This document shows positions 14,941 to 26,083 of a stretch of DNA of 64,000 nucleotides, one piece after another. How positions within the stretch are numbered: the stretch's first letter is position 1; every line of letters starts with the position of its first letter. The DNA is from Parasitella parasitica. Taxonomy: Eukaryota > Mucoromycota > Mucoromycetes > Mucorales > Mucoraceae. The notes under the pieces were generated by a model. It was not told where the DNA came from. It saw only the letters and a list, made by a program, of their open reading frames with translations, and did not search any database. The stretch is taken from contig MU619240.1 of assembly GCA_025201805.1 (NCBI GenBank), positions 141,603-205,602 on the forward strand, in the 5' to 3' direction. Both the position numbers and the translations under genes were made by a program.

Positions 14941-16190
14941 TTTTTCTATTCATATTAACTTCAGGTCTTATCACGGTTCCATTATACGTCGGCTCATTTA
15001 GCAGAATCTATGGGGCCACAAAATGTATCTGTTAAGTGGAACAGTAGTAGATTTGACATTTTCAACGACAAAAATTAACGTTGAATTCGATTCGGGAACG
15101 GTTGCCATGACAACGTAATTGAAATAACGGATATCAGTATACTTGCTATGGATATAACAAATATTACTGGAGATCAGCTAGCTGCTCATGTTCGTTGTGA
15201 AATAGACTTTCGGTCCAATTTAATCCCGAGCCCGCATCGCTAAAATAAGCGATTGTAAATGATGTGGGAATTTAGCAATGAATGAATATGTCACACTTGA
15301 TGATGATAATAAGAGAAACCTTACTTGGTTCTCATAGACTTCGAATATCAGCGCAACCTCGCAACGATAACTTTGGTTTGATCCTAACGAGGATAAAGAG
15401 CTGGAAGGCGTGGGTGAAGGTGACATCAATGACGCACTGCTTGATGGTGTTTTACCACAAGAACGTTACTTTTTAGCTATTGAGCTAAATAAACTAACAA
15501 AGAATGCGATGTTATAATCCATGAACCCCCTAATGTAATGGTACAAAATCGAGTTGTTCCTCAAGGCAAATGAGATCATCCAGTACCATGGGGAACAAGA
15601 GATCAGAAGCCAAGCAACTACCAGCGCAAAAATTCCATGTGATCCTAACACCAAATCCAACATTGCCCATATTGGTCTAATGTAGATGAGTAAAGTGTGG
15701 GCAATAATGTGCTGATTTGCATATGAAAATGCACATCTCAGCAAATGTTCAGGGGTTTCGCTTAACAAGAGGGGCCTTGCCTCTTGACACATTCAAATCT
15801 TGGTTCATTGGCTCTAGTTTTGTTCTGCTTTTGACTGTTTCACGACGTTACAAATCAATTTGTCACAAGTTTCACAAGATAAAGACATGGTAACCCAAAG
15901 ACTAGCCAACGCTGGGTCGAGGTACAAAGTGTAATCTACAGAAACATAATTGATAATGATGTACTTGGATCTTTCCACATTAGCACATCCGTAAAAAGGG
16001 CTAAACATTTAATCGCTGGGCCGAGTTGTCTAAGATTGTTCAATACAAGCGGTGATACACTCTCTGCTTCTTTGAAGTCACTAGTAAAGAAGTCCTTGTC
16101 ATTATTAAACATTATACTATATGAACAGGAAGAATGGGTGATGAAAATCAACCTTGGTCAAAGGATTTCATTTTATTTGTGAAAAAAAAT
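14941..16190 (+). pseudogene. Decayed coding-like segment in several plus-strand frames
   Basis: Several protein-like stretches follow one another on the plus strand in shifting frames: about 15010-15117 (GTVVDLTFSTTKINVEF), 15118-15242 (TDISILAMDITNITGDQLAA), 15270-15510 (LDDDNKRNLTW, then EDKELEGVGEGDINDALLDG), 15510-15690 (EPPNVMVQNRVVPQGK; MGNKRSEAKQLPAQKFHVI), and 15945-16181 (VKRAKHLIAGPSCLRLF). Each is cut by stops or frame changes and no ATG-led full frame exists. I read this as a gene or element copy in decay; the family is unknown. The overlapping minus-strand frame of 108 codons (15466-15792) is a competing but weaker reading. Confidence 0.3.
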
Positions 16191-16240
16191 GACATGGTGG
16201 GCTCCTTTGCTTCCAATGAGTTATGAGGAAGATGGCTTAA

Positions 16241-18048
16241 TTAGATTGTATTACTAACAGCTTGTTGGCTATCAACAATCTTATCAAGACCAAGCTGCTT
16301 GTCAGTCCACATAGGGGTAGGCTCAACCGCATTTTCAACACCTACACCTGCGCAACCTCCTTGAGCAGACCAATCTTCAACGCGCTTGAAGCCGTAGCGA
16401 GTCCAGATCTTATCGAGCGATTGGACAAGCTCATCAATCATAGGAGCATTGTGTCCAGGAGTAGGAGTGATGCGAAGACGCTCTTCGCCAACAGGGACAG
16501 TAGGATAATTGATACTTTGGACGTAAATGTCGTGTTCAGACAAAAGCTCATCAGATGCCAATTTAGCGGCAGCAGCATCGCCCATGAGAACAGGCACAAT
16601 GTGAGAGGGATTGGGGATGACAGGAATACCAATTTGACCCAAACGAGACTTGACAGTGCGAGTGTTGATCTGCTGAAGGTTACGCTCAGCTCTGGATCCC
16701 TTGAGATACTTTACGGATTCCATGGCGCCAGAAACAACGGCAGGAGGGAGGGACGTGGTGAAGATGAACCCTGGAGCATAGGAACGAATCATGTCGACAA
16801 GGTAGGCAGAGCCAGCAATATAACCGCCCACGACACCGTAAGCTTTACCCAAAGTGCCAGTAACAATGTCAATCTCGTCCAAGATACTGCCATTGCCCAT
16901 GGTAGGATTGGAGGCATTCAGGTCGTAATCAAGATGCTCAGCTACGCCTGCGCCGCGAGGGCCATACATACCAACAGCATGTACTTCATCCAAAAAGGTG
17001 ATGGCACCATACTTCTTGGCTAAATCGACAATCTTGCGGATAGGGCCAATGGAGCCGCACATGGAATAAACAGATTCAAAAGCGATGATCTTTGGGACAC
17101 TGGGATCAACAGATTGTAAGAGTTGTTCGAGGTGCTCCATGTCGTTGTGACGGAAAATCTTTTTGGGAGCACCAGAATGGCGCATACCTTGGATCATGGA
17201 AGCGTGGTTCAATGCATCAGAGAAAATAACGCAGCCAGGCAGCTTGGAGGCAAGCGTCGACAAAGTAGCGTCGTTGGCGACATAACAAGAAGAAAATACA
17301 AGAGCGCCTTCCGTATGATGAAGGTCGGCTAATTCAGATTCGAGACGTAGGTGAAGATCAGCATTTCCGGCAATATTGCGTGTTCCACCAGCACCAGCTC
17401 CATAGCGATCCAAAGTGCGTCTAAATGGCTGATGTTAGTATTTGTTTATACTGAAAAAAGGGGGTGTGAGAGGGAAAATTATCGGAGACATACTTCATTG
17501 TATCGGTCAAGACAGGACTTCTTCCCATGCCCAAATAATCGTTAGCACACCATACAGTTACTTCGTCGGTGACACGAGCCGTGTGAGCACGAGGAAACTT
17601 TTGAGCCAAGCGGTTGATGTTGTTGAAGTAACGGTAGCTTTTGTCCTTGTGTTTCTTGTCCAATTCTTCTTGATAAAAACTCTCATAGTCGAAATGCCTC
17701 TTAGTCTGATGAGACACAGCAACAGCAGCGGGAGTGGTAACTGGGATGGGACCCTGGCCATGATTGGTGACTAAGAAGAATTGGTAAGTATACACATCTC
17801 CGCCATGGATTTAGTCAATCAGACTCACTAGCAGTTGCCTTTACAGGCATGGAGGGTGATTGAGAAGTGGCCTTGGTGGTTGAAAGGGAACGAGATTGGA
17901 TAGCTTTGCTCATGATGGGGCACTGCTGAGCTTTGTTCATCAAAGGGCTCATGGCACTGTTTCCAGTCGTAAGTCTACGAAGAGACGAAATAGAAGCAAC
18001 ATGAATAAATGGACACGATTTCTTTGCTTGCATCAAAGCGATCTCCAT
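16241..18048 (-). CDS. HEM1: 5-aminolevulinate synthase, mitochondrial (3 exons)
   Basis: Condenses glycine and succinyl-CoA to 5-aminolevulinate, the first step of haem synthesis in the mitochondrial matrix; PLP enzyme. Exons 18048-17829, 17770-17494 and 17420-16241 give 558 residues. The N terminus is a basic, Ser-rich presequence carrying two Cys-Pro haem-regulatory motifs (SCPFIH and QCPIMS), as in mitochondrial ALAS where haem controls import. The catalytic core shows [46 protein letters not shown] and the PLP-lysine motif [13 protein letters not shown], then [12 protein letters not shown]. The ATG at 18048 starts directly on the presequence and follows a pyrimidine-rich leader on the coding strand. 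Exon 1 holds almost exactly the presequence. Confidence 0.97.
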
Positions 18049-18326
18049 TGTTGAAATTATAAAAAGTAGGGGGATTTGAAGAGTATGAGAGAAGGATAAG
18101 GACAAGAAAAGTGTAAGAGAAAAACGTTCTTATAAACAAAAGAGAGTCGATTTGTGTCTTTTAACGTGTGGGGAGGTCAATCTTATAGTTTTTTTTTTTC
18201 TTTTTTCAAGGTTCCGACACAAACCAAGGCCAATCGTTGTCAGATTTGCTAAGATTATTTGACACAAATTTATTACAACCTGTAAACTGCAAGTAGGTGG
18301 TGATATTGTACAACAATAGGCATTTT

Positions 18327-19452
18327 TTAAAGTTCATCTTTGGCCAAAATTATTGCCGGGGAGGCCGTTGCAAGCATCGAATCAACAATTGATTTTGTGA
18401 TAGTAGCTGGTTGTGCAATCACAGTTGTAATCGCTGCAGCCAGCTTTTCCTTGCTCCTTTTGGTTTGACTCAACCACGCTACCCACGAAATACCAACATC
18501 CCATGTGCGCTTCTTTATAATGTACAAGACAACTGAGCTAAACATGAGCAAACCAAATAAGAGCAAGAGCCGATCGAACCAGTCTGAGGCTTCAAGCTGA
18601 GTAATCACATTTTTAGAAATATGAATCAAGGATCCCAAGTTTTGATATTCCGTGTGTGTCGATGCTAAAGTCCTTGACGATTCGGCTGAATGGTACATGA
18701 GGGTCCAAAATGTAGTATTATAAGAAAAAGGAAAAACTTACCAAGCATGCTGGCTGAAAATGTACTTTTCCCTAATTCTTGCTGCATAAGCGTGCTGGTC
18801 CTTTTCAATGCTTCGGTGACATCTGAAGATGCACGTAGTACTGCTTCATCATGTCGTCTATATGGTTGAAAGTTACGTTAGCAAAAGGCAAAAGCAATGT
18901 CCAGTTTTAATTGATTGAGAACATTACCCTTTCTGCAATCCTTTTTGTTTTAATTCGTATTGTTCTGTAAAGCTTTTGCCGTTCATTCGTTTGCTGCCAA
19001 TGCCAAACAACTCTTCTCTATTTCTCTTCTCTTCATCATTAACTCGTTTCTTTGAAAGCAATATAGCTTGGCGTGAGCTAACTTGTAATCTACAAGATAC
19101 CATTACTACTTGTCACATAATCCACACAGAGTTCAACTCGACACCTACTGCTTTAGTTGATTGTCGTATTCAGCAAGTCGATTTAAAATCTTGATTTTGG
19201 ATGATTCTGTATCTTGTTCTTCTGCCAACTGCTTTACTACCTGTAGAAGAGCTAAGAAACAAAGAAAACCATGCACAGCAGCAATATCTCTACCTCGATA
19301 TCGGTTGCTAGGCAACGGACACTAGATCTGATTAGTTCGGCTACTTCTTTTTGAACAGTGATAGAGTCAACATGATGCAGCTTTTCAACTTGTCTTTGAC
19401 ATTCTGCTGCTAGTCTACTAAGGGATCTAAAGCTGTTTTCTACAGTGGCCAT
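18327..19452 (-). CDS. SEC20: SEC20-like ER SNARE with C-terminal KDEL (5 exons)
   Basis: Q-SNARE of the ER, in the family that accepts retrograde Golgi-to-ER vesicles. Exons 19452-19294, 19240-19149, 19089-18928, 18857-18742 and 18685-18327 give 295 residues. The N-terminal half is helical with heptad-like repeats; RHDEAVLRASSDVTEALKRT and the following Ser/Thr helix up to NLGSLIHISKNVITQLEASD form the SNARE helix; one membrane span follows (RLLLLFGLLMFSSVVLYII), then a luminal tail ending AKDEL. Yeast Sec20 likewise ends in HDEL, so the retrieval signal supports the call. Exon 2 must use the acceptor before GTAGTAAAG; the nearer AG upstream would hit a stop. Confidence 0.85.
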
Positions 19453-19861
19453 TTGGGCGAAAAATGCAAAAGAAATCTACGTGGCAATTCGCTGGGCGTT
19501 ACAACTCCGTGAGAAGCAAACTGATGCACATGAGATCATTCTTACAACTTCAAATACATTGGACTTTCGAGATCAAGGCTACTTTGTACATGAAAACCAC
19601 AGGAAACCACATCAAACGCTATATAAAATAGGTGCATTTTTTGTAGAGCAAAGTCCTAGCTACAAGGCCCCACCATTTACAACACGAAAGCATGGCTCTA
19701 CTTGCGTTTGAAGGACAACCTTGTTCTCAACAGGTGGCTTGGGCTATTCCTCATAGTAAAAAAATTTTATTTTTTCAATTGCATAGAATAATCGATCCGT
19801 GTATTTCTTCTTTTTTCTTCCTTACACTTTAATCCTTCAAAAATAAACCCCCTTCTCTCCA
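19453..19861. promoter_or_regulatory. Shared divergent promoter region SEC20 / RLI1
   Basis: The two genes start head to head 409 nt apart, so this stretch must hold both promoters. The RLI1 side ends in a long pyrimidine-rich leader (C and T almost throughout from about 19808 to 19860). A TATATAAAATA-like string sits near 19619. An 88-codon plus-strand frame crosses the region but overlaps the SEC20 start and is not supported as a gene. Confidence 0.5.
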
Positions 19862-21786
19862 ATGAGCGATAAACTTACCCGTATTGCTATCGTTAGCGCT
19901 GACAAGTGCAAGCCCAAGAAGTGTAGACAAGAATGGTAATAATTCATGGAAAAAAATGTAGCAAATCATGATGCTAAAGACTTTTATTTGATTAGTAAAC
20001 GTTCTTGTCCCGTGAACCGTATGGGTACGTAGCCAGCAACTTGTATAGCCTAAAATTATATGGATATGTCTAACATGTTTGGCTACTAGGTAAGTTTTGT
20101 ATCGAAGTTGAAAATACTTCCAAAATTGCCTTTATTTCTGAAGAGCTGTGTATTGGTTGTGGTATTTGTGTTAAGAAATGTCCTTTTGGTGCAATTCACA
20201 TTATCAATTTACCTACCAATCTCGATGGAGAGGTCACTCACCGTTACTCTGCCAACTCTTTCAAACTCCATCGTTTGCCTGTACCTCGCTCTGGGCAAGT
20301 ATTGGGTTTAGTTGGTACTAACGGTATCGGAAAATCAACCGCTTTAAAGATTCTCTCTGGTAAGATGAAGCCCAATTTGGGCAAATTCGAGAACCCTCCT
20401 GACTGGCAAGACATCTTGAAGTACTTCCGTGGCTCCGAATTGCAGAATTATTTTACCAAGATTTTGGAAGACAACCTAAAGGCTATCATTAAACCTCAGT
20501 ACGTTGATCACATTCCCAAAGTCGTCAGTGGTGAAGTTCTCAACTTGTTGACGGATAAGCATGAGCGCAACAATCTGGAGGACATGATCCAGTCTTTGGA
20601 TCTCAAAGATGTGCTCAAGCGTGAGGTTGGTCAACTATCTGGTGGTGAATTGCAGAGATTCGCAATTGCCGTTGTCGCCGTTCAACAAGCTGATGTCTAC
20701 ATGTTTGATGAACCTTCTTCTTACTTGGACGTTAAGCAACGTTTGAATGCAGCTCGTGTCATTCGCTCTCTTTTGTCTTCAACGACTTACATCATTTGTG
20801 TCGAGCACGATTTGTCTGTTTTGGATTACCTTTCTGATTATATCTGTATTCTTTATGGCAAACCTTCTGCCTACGGCGTTGTCACTCTTCCCTACTCTGT
20901 TCGCGAAGGTATCAATATCTTCTTGGATGGTCAAATCCCTACCGAGAATTTGCGTTTCCGTGAAGATTCCTTGACTTTTAAGATTGCCGAAACTGCTAAT
21001 GAAGCTAGTGTCTCGACTGTCAACACTTATAAGTATCCCAAGATGCAAAAAATTCTCGGTGATTTCAAATTGGATGTTGAAGCGGGCGAATTCCAAGATT
21101 CTGAAATTATGGTCATGTTGGGTCAAAACGGTACTGGTAAAACCACCTTTATTCGCTTGTTGGCTGGTCTTTTGAAGCCTGATGGTGACGCCAAGGTTCC
21201 CCAATTAAACGTTTCTTACAAACCTCAAAAAATTTCACCTAAATTTAAGGGTACCGTCCGTATGCTGTTCTTGAAGAAGATTAAGGGTGCCTTCTTGAAT
21301 CCTCAATTCAACACTGATGTCATAAAGCCATTGAACATTGAAAATATCATTGATCAGGAAGTGATGCATTTATCCGGTGGTGAATTGCAGCGTGTTGCCA
21401 TTGTGCTGGCTCTAGGTCAACCCGCTGATATCTATCTTATTGATGAGCCTTCCGCTTATCTTGATTCAGAACAGCGTATTATTGCCGCCAAGGTTATCAA
21501 GCGCTTCATTATTCATTTCAAGAGAACTGCTTTCATTGTAGAGCACGATTTCATCATGGCTACGTATCTTGCCGACCGTGTCGTTGTCTATGAGGGTACT
21601 CCTTCTGTCCACGCCATTGCCAATACTCCCCAATCCTTGTTATCTGGTATGAACAAGTTCTTGGCGTCTCTCGAAATCACTTTCCGTCGTGATCCCACCA
21701 ACTTTAGACCTAGAATTAACAAGCCTGACTCTCAACTAGATCAAGATCAAAAGTCAACTGGCAACTACTTTTTCTTAGATCAATAA
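19862..21786 (+). CDS. RLI1: Ribosome-recycling ATPase RLI1/ABCE1 (3 exons)
   Basis: Splits ribosomes after termination and helps initiation; essential cytosolic Fe-S ABC ATPase. Exons 19862-19935, 19996-20024 and 20090-21786 give 599 residues, the family length. The N terminus has the two ferredoxin-like 4Fe-4S clusters ([12 protein letters not shown]-type string, then [16 protein letters not shown]). Nucleotide-binding site 1 has GTNGIGKST, signature [12 protein letters not shown] and DEPSSYLDV; site 2 has [21 protein letters not shown] and [12 protein letters not shown]. The hinge [13 protein letters not shown] is present. Exon 2 is only 29 nt and holds the CPVNRMG part, a small exon that automated prediction could miss. 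The ATG lies at the end of a CT-rich leader. Confidence 0.98.
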
Positions 21787-21988
21787 GTTTCGCTATTCCT
21801 TTAGAATCTCTCCTCTCTCTCTTTACGCGCCCACACTCATCCTTATTTTCTTTATTACCAACTTTGTTGTTTTTGTTATCTCCCAATTTATTTCCTTTTT
21901 TTTTTTTNNNNNNNNNNCCTTTTTTTTTTTTCTTTTTTTTTTCCTGCTCTGTGAAAATAAATGTCTACCTGTGTAAATTGCTTACCAT
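21787..21988. other. RLI1 3' region with 10-N assembly gap (21908-21917)
   Basis: The 3' flank of RLI1 is strongly T-rich. Ten Ns at 21908-21917 are flanked by T runs on both sides, so the true length of the homopolymer is unknown. An AATAAA-like string (21957-21962) lies a little further on. Confidence 0.8.
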
Positions 21989-22225
21989 TCAATAAACTTG
22001 TGATAGTGCTGCTTTCAACTTGTTTCTGTTTCTAACGGCTCTATACTCATTATTCGAATTAGTTTGATGAGCGCATTTGCCCAGATACTGCGTATAAGGA
22101 TTGTGCTTTCTTTGACTGCCCACACTTTTCAATAGCAAGTAGTAGTAGTAGGGGAATAATTGCATTAATAAAATTTCGTCAGTCTGAAATGATTCAACTT
22201 GATTGTAAAATACAGTATTAATCAT
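21989..22225 (-). CDS. Hypothetical small ORF, 78 residues
   Basis: Not recognised. A minus-strand frame with an ATG at 22225 runs 78 codons to a stop at 21989 in the gap between the convergent RLI1 and DUF4203-like genes. The composition is protein-like, with a Tyr run (FPYYYYLLLKSVG) and a basic C-terminal part (NEYRAVRNRNKLKAALSQVY). A splice acceptor-like TTGTTTCTAG lies just upstream (about 22254), so it may be a terminal exon or an alternative 3' exon of the neighbouring minus-strand gene. It could also be chance. Confidence 0.3.
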   Translation of the reverse strand: MINTVFYNQVESFQTDEILLMQLFPYYYYLLLKSVGSQRKHNPYTQYLGKCAHQTNSNNEYRAVRNRNKLKAALSQVY

Positions 22226-22374
22226 CGCTGGTAAAAAGTTACGGAAACTTACTAGAAACAAGAAATTTGTGTTAGGTATGATGCGTGTATGTATATTTTA
22301 TTGATAGAATAATGAAAGGAAAACAAAACAAAAAACAAATTGTGCTCAACAAAAGGATCAAGCAAGATGCAAGG

Positions 22375-23684
22375 TTATTTCTTTTCGTCAGCTTCAGGTT
22401 TTTTTTCTTCAATGTGGACACCAAATTGCTTCTTTCTTGAAACAATATTCCAGTAGTATTGCCAACCGAAAGATCCCAAAGTGAGGACAATAACAAAAGC
22501 AAGCATGACATAAACGGGGGTTCTGATAATGTATACATTGACATGGTTTTTGTTGCCATCAAATACAGATAAAAAAGCGTTGATCAGACCAGTATGAATA
22601 AATAAGTCCAGGCCCAGTATAAGCAAATATCCGCCAGTGAATGCTGTACAGAATATGACAATGTAGCTTTCAGCGAGAATCAGCAGGATGCCAAACACAA
22701 CGCCCATGCCTACTATAAAACAAATGCGTGCCACGGCCTTCAGTATTGAAAAAATGCTTAGTGTTTGTTTGAATTTTAGAGCACAATTTCTTTTGAACAC
22801 TTACAATCTGGATCACCAAATTTTCCTTCCATGATAAAATGAACACTGCAAGGAATAGACCAGCAAGGCCTCCAATGAAATACAGTGAAACACCAAATAA
22901 GAAAATAAACATAAAAGCACCAACAAGGCCAAGTCCAACGCTGACACAAATGTATACAATCTCATTGTGGGGGTACCCATACAGAGGTTCATTGTTGACA
23001 AGGCCAATCCATGTCATAAGAGCTGTATTAAAGATTATATCAGGCTCTGTTCAATACGCATCAGCTAATATGTATTTACCGAAAAATACAAAGCCAACTG
23101 CTGCCAAAGTACCTCGGAAGGAACTAAAGCCAAATATCAAAAAGTAAAGACCTATCAGCATTATGACAATGCCAGTGAAGCCCTGAGCGACAGAAATGCC
23201 GTATCCGTACGTGTCTACAAAACTGCCCATGTCAACATAAAGCCCATTAAGATACACAGCAAGACTTACGCCATAGGTAGGTGCTCCAACATTTATCATC
23301 ACATGTAGCTTTCTTTCCTCCGCTATTACTGCTCTTGGTAGTGGTCTTTGCTTTTGTTGCAGTAACCGTTTTGGTGACAGTTTTAACATTTCCATTTCCA
23401 CAGTAGACAGTACTAGTTATAGTTTGCCAGAGATTGTTAAGACCAGAAACAACAACTTTTGCGTTGTTATCATGTTTGCTGTTGCAATCATTAGCCCAAT
23501 TTTCATATAAAATTAAGGATTCTTCTAAGTCTCTTTTTATAAATCTGGCAGCAGGTGTAGGAGAGCCTTGGTTTCTCTTCATGATTGCTCCTCCATCCGC
23601 TGTGCGAGTTGGTTGTGGTGGTTGAATTACAATTGCATGAACAACAGTAGACACTAATAATAGTAACAATAAATGCAATCTCAT
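22375..23684 (-). CDS. DUF4203/TMEM198-like multi-pass membrane protein, copy A (4 exons)
   Basis: Function unknown. Exons 23684-23270, 23214-23080, 23022-22805 and 22737-22375 give 376 residues. A signal peptide (LHLLLLLLVSTVVHA) leads a luminal/extracellular domain of about 120 residues with LYENWANDC, a Thr/Lys/Ser-rich stalk and a CDDKCWSTYLWR end. About seven hydrophobic spans follow: VAQGFTGIVIMLIGLYFLIF, LAAVGFVFFG, then the MTWIGLVNNEP loop, IVYICVSVGLGLVGAFMF, GLAGLFLAVFILSW, FIVGMGVVFGILLI, AFTGGYLLILGLDLF and a last span, with a charged cytoplasmic tail. The span pattern and GGYLLxLGLD match the DUF4203 (TMEM198) domain. A second copy sits at 51237-52755 with the same exon phases. 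Confidence 0.8.
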
Positions 23685-24169
23685 TATAATCTAAATCAGA
23701 TGAAAAACAATGAATCATGATAACAGCAGGAAATCCTTTGGGTTTTATATATCAAGCAAATGTTTTCAGACTTCCATTAATACTTTAATGTGTAACTGCT
23801 TGTTGGATGCATTTTGAGACTTTCCTTATTAAGAGCAATGTTTTTCAATTGCAAGGCATGAATGTCATTATATATAGAACAGGGTATTGTTGTATCACAT
23901 TACAAAAAGAGTCAATCATTTTTATTAGACTATACATAATACATAGTGTATTCGATTAAACATGCGAACCCATGGACTTAAATGCAAGATATCCATTTGT
24001 TTTATACATGTTTATAGGCCACTGCAATGGAGGAGGAGGGAGCAAGAGGATGTGACTCGAAGGGGATGCTTCAACAGTGGCTTTTCTGGTAGTACATATC
24101 AATTTTTTCAGACGACCGCAGTGTAATCTCTGTTTCTTCACAAACTTCAACATCAACAGCAAGAAAGCA
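23685..24169. promoter_or_regulatory. Divergent spacer between DUF4203 copy A and zinc-finger-like gene
   Basis: Contains both start regions, which lie 485 nt apart. A TATATA-like string (23745-23750) lies 60 nt upstream of the DUF4203-like start. Apart from that no distinct motif is clear; a 102-codon minus-strand frame here overlaps the zinc-finger-like gene and is judged a shadow. Confidence 0.4.
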
Positions 24170-25214
24170 ATGGTAAACACAAAGCGCAAGCCCTCAAGTA
24201 TCTGTCCTGAATGCGGTTCCCAAGTAGAGCGATATATCATTAATACTGATTGCGAAATTAGCATGTGCGAAAGTGTAAATGTAAGTATTTTGTAGTTTTA
24301 TAAAAACGCAAAGCCTTATACTGAAGATTCTCGTTTAGTGTAGCTATCCGTTTAATGAACAAAGTGGAGAGGGGCTTAGTATTGAGACTCCCAACACAAG
24401 TTTCATACGGTACAGTAAAACAAATAGTAAAGCATCATCGTTATCTAACACTGTTGCAGTGCCAACACCAGACGATGATAATAATGCTAAATCTGCAAAG
24501 AAAGCTAGAACTAGCTCATATAAGCTTGCTTCAAGCTTTTCTTCTGAAAAGAAGCAGAAAGATAAATTAAATTTAACAAAACCATCAACTTCTGATGTAA
24601 AAAAGTCAAGCGAGCATGTAGCACCAGCAACACCACTTGGAGGTGCTAAAGTTGGGTTACATATCAGTACTTTTACACATACCCAAGAGCAATCCCAAGT
24701 CATATCGACTACGTCGTTTACTCCACCTCCTGAAACAGATTATCAGGAGTCAAAGTCATCAGTATCATCAGCATCTGCTTCAACATCAGCATCACCAATT
24801 ACAGCCGTATTCTCACCGCCATCATCTTCTTCAGCGTTGAACTTGTTTGAGTTTGCATTGCCATCGCCAACTAGCGAGACTTTGTCAAGTCAACTAGATA
24901 ATAGTGAGTTAATCGCAGGATATGACCCTGTAATTACAAACTTACTAAACTACTATGCAGACATAACACAGAAGGCTCCTTCGCCGGTTAAACCGACTGA
25001 TATCACAAGCATCACTGCTGGCTTATGTTTACCCCCAATAGCTGCCGCCAGAGTTGCCAAGGTTCCTGCAAGCAATATTTCATCTGTTCATGACTATACC
25101 CTAGGTGACATAGAATCTCTTCTTTCAGCTGACAATGTGGACCCTCCTTTACAAAATAACTCTCAAATTGAAGAACTGTCCTGGATGGAAGATTACAACG
25201 ACCTTTTTTTGTGA
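24170..25214 (+). CDS. Hypothetical protein with N-terminal four-cysteine zinc-finger-like motif (2 exons)
   Basis: Not identified. Exons 24170-24280 and 24339-25214 give 328 residues. The first 45 residues hold CPECGS, then DCEISMCES and, straight across the intron, CSYPFN, a spacing that could bind one zinc ion; CxxC...CxxxxxC with YPF resembles small zinc motifs of some nuclear proteins, but I cannot name a family. The rest is low complexity: Ser/Thr/Pro-rich with a KKAR-type basic patch. A cluster of acidic/hydrophobic segments at the C terminus (IEELSWMEDYNDLFL) resembles an acidic activation region. A nuclear regulator is a guess. The intron lies inside the zinc motif, and the splice that restores the last Cys (acceptor at 24338) supports the model. 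Confidence 0.6.
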
Positions 25215-26080
25215 TTTTTGCCATCAATGTCAATACGGATTGAACATTTACTTTCCTGCAAGTAATAAAGCAAAGCATTTACAGAGTAAATTGGCTTGCC
25301 AAAATGGTTATATTTGAATTTTTTTGTCATTTTTCACGGTTTCATCGTGGATCTCAACAAGATTGAGTAGCTTTCTTTTGCTCACTGTGGTTAGCAATAG
25401 GCCTTTTTTTTATTTTTTATTTTTTGTCAGATGTGATATGATATGATTTGAATGTTTATTGAGCAAAACGAGTTTTATAGAAAGTGATCAATACATACAT
25501 TCTACATGGGAGAACTTTATTTATCTTGAAGAAATACAAGTCTTTCCGTAGATGGCTCTTGATTTGTAACTCGAGGCTATCGTGCTCTGCTTTTTATGCT
25601 TATGCATTGATTTCAAGTGAAGACTTGAGCCGCAAATCCTGAGTAATCAAATATACGCTTCATTGTCCATTAGAACATACTGAGCAACGCATAAGCTTGA
25701 ATACCATGTTAAAATTTGGTATTATATGATTCCTCCAACATCAGTTAATCAATTCTCAGAAAGTCTTTTCTTTTTGGCTACATTTTGATTTCAACTAATT
25801 AAGTAGCCAGAAAAGCTGAAGCGATGAGAATGGGCGATACATTAGAGTGTTCACAGCTACCTGCATTTGACATCTGCTTCCCAAATAGCCCTTGTACGAT
25901 GTTTTCAGTGTTGCATTAATAGTTTTTTTCGTCGTCTCTTCATCTTTCCAAGTGCTTATTGTCCTGGCTCAAGAGTCAAATGAGAGCTACCACGTCTCTA
26001 GGCAACACAATCAAGTGTAGATCCATCAAAAGCACATTCAAAAGAGTCACCTGCACTCAGCCACCTTTCAAACCCTTTTG

Positions 26081-26083
<3 letters not shown>
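25215..26083. other. Intergenic
   Basis: 3' flank of the zinc-finger-like gene and upstream region of POL5. No coding frame or RNA gene is seen on either strand. T-rich runs occur near 25405-25430. Confidence 0.5.

Noticed and set aside
15466-15792. 108-codon minus-strand hydrophobic frame
   Set aside because: The plus strand over the same bases has more protein-like pieces; the hydrophobicity follows from complementary codons in AT-rich DNA.
19445-19711. 88-codon plus-strand frame between SEC20 and RLI1
   Set aside because: It overlaps the SEC20 start on the other strand and fills the shared promoter; no family likeness and no splice support.
23956-24264. 102-codon minus-strand frame
   Set aside because: It overlaps exon 1 of the zin-finger-like gene on the opposite strand and has no family likeness; a shadow frame.
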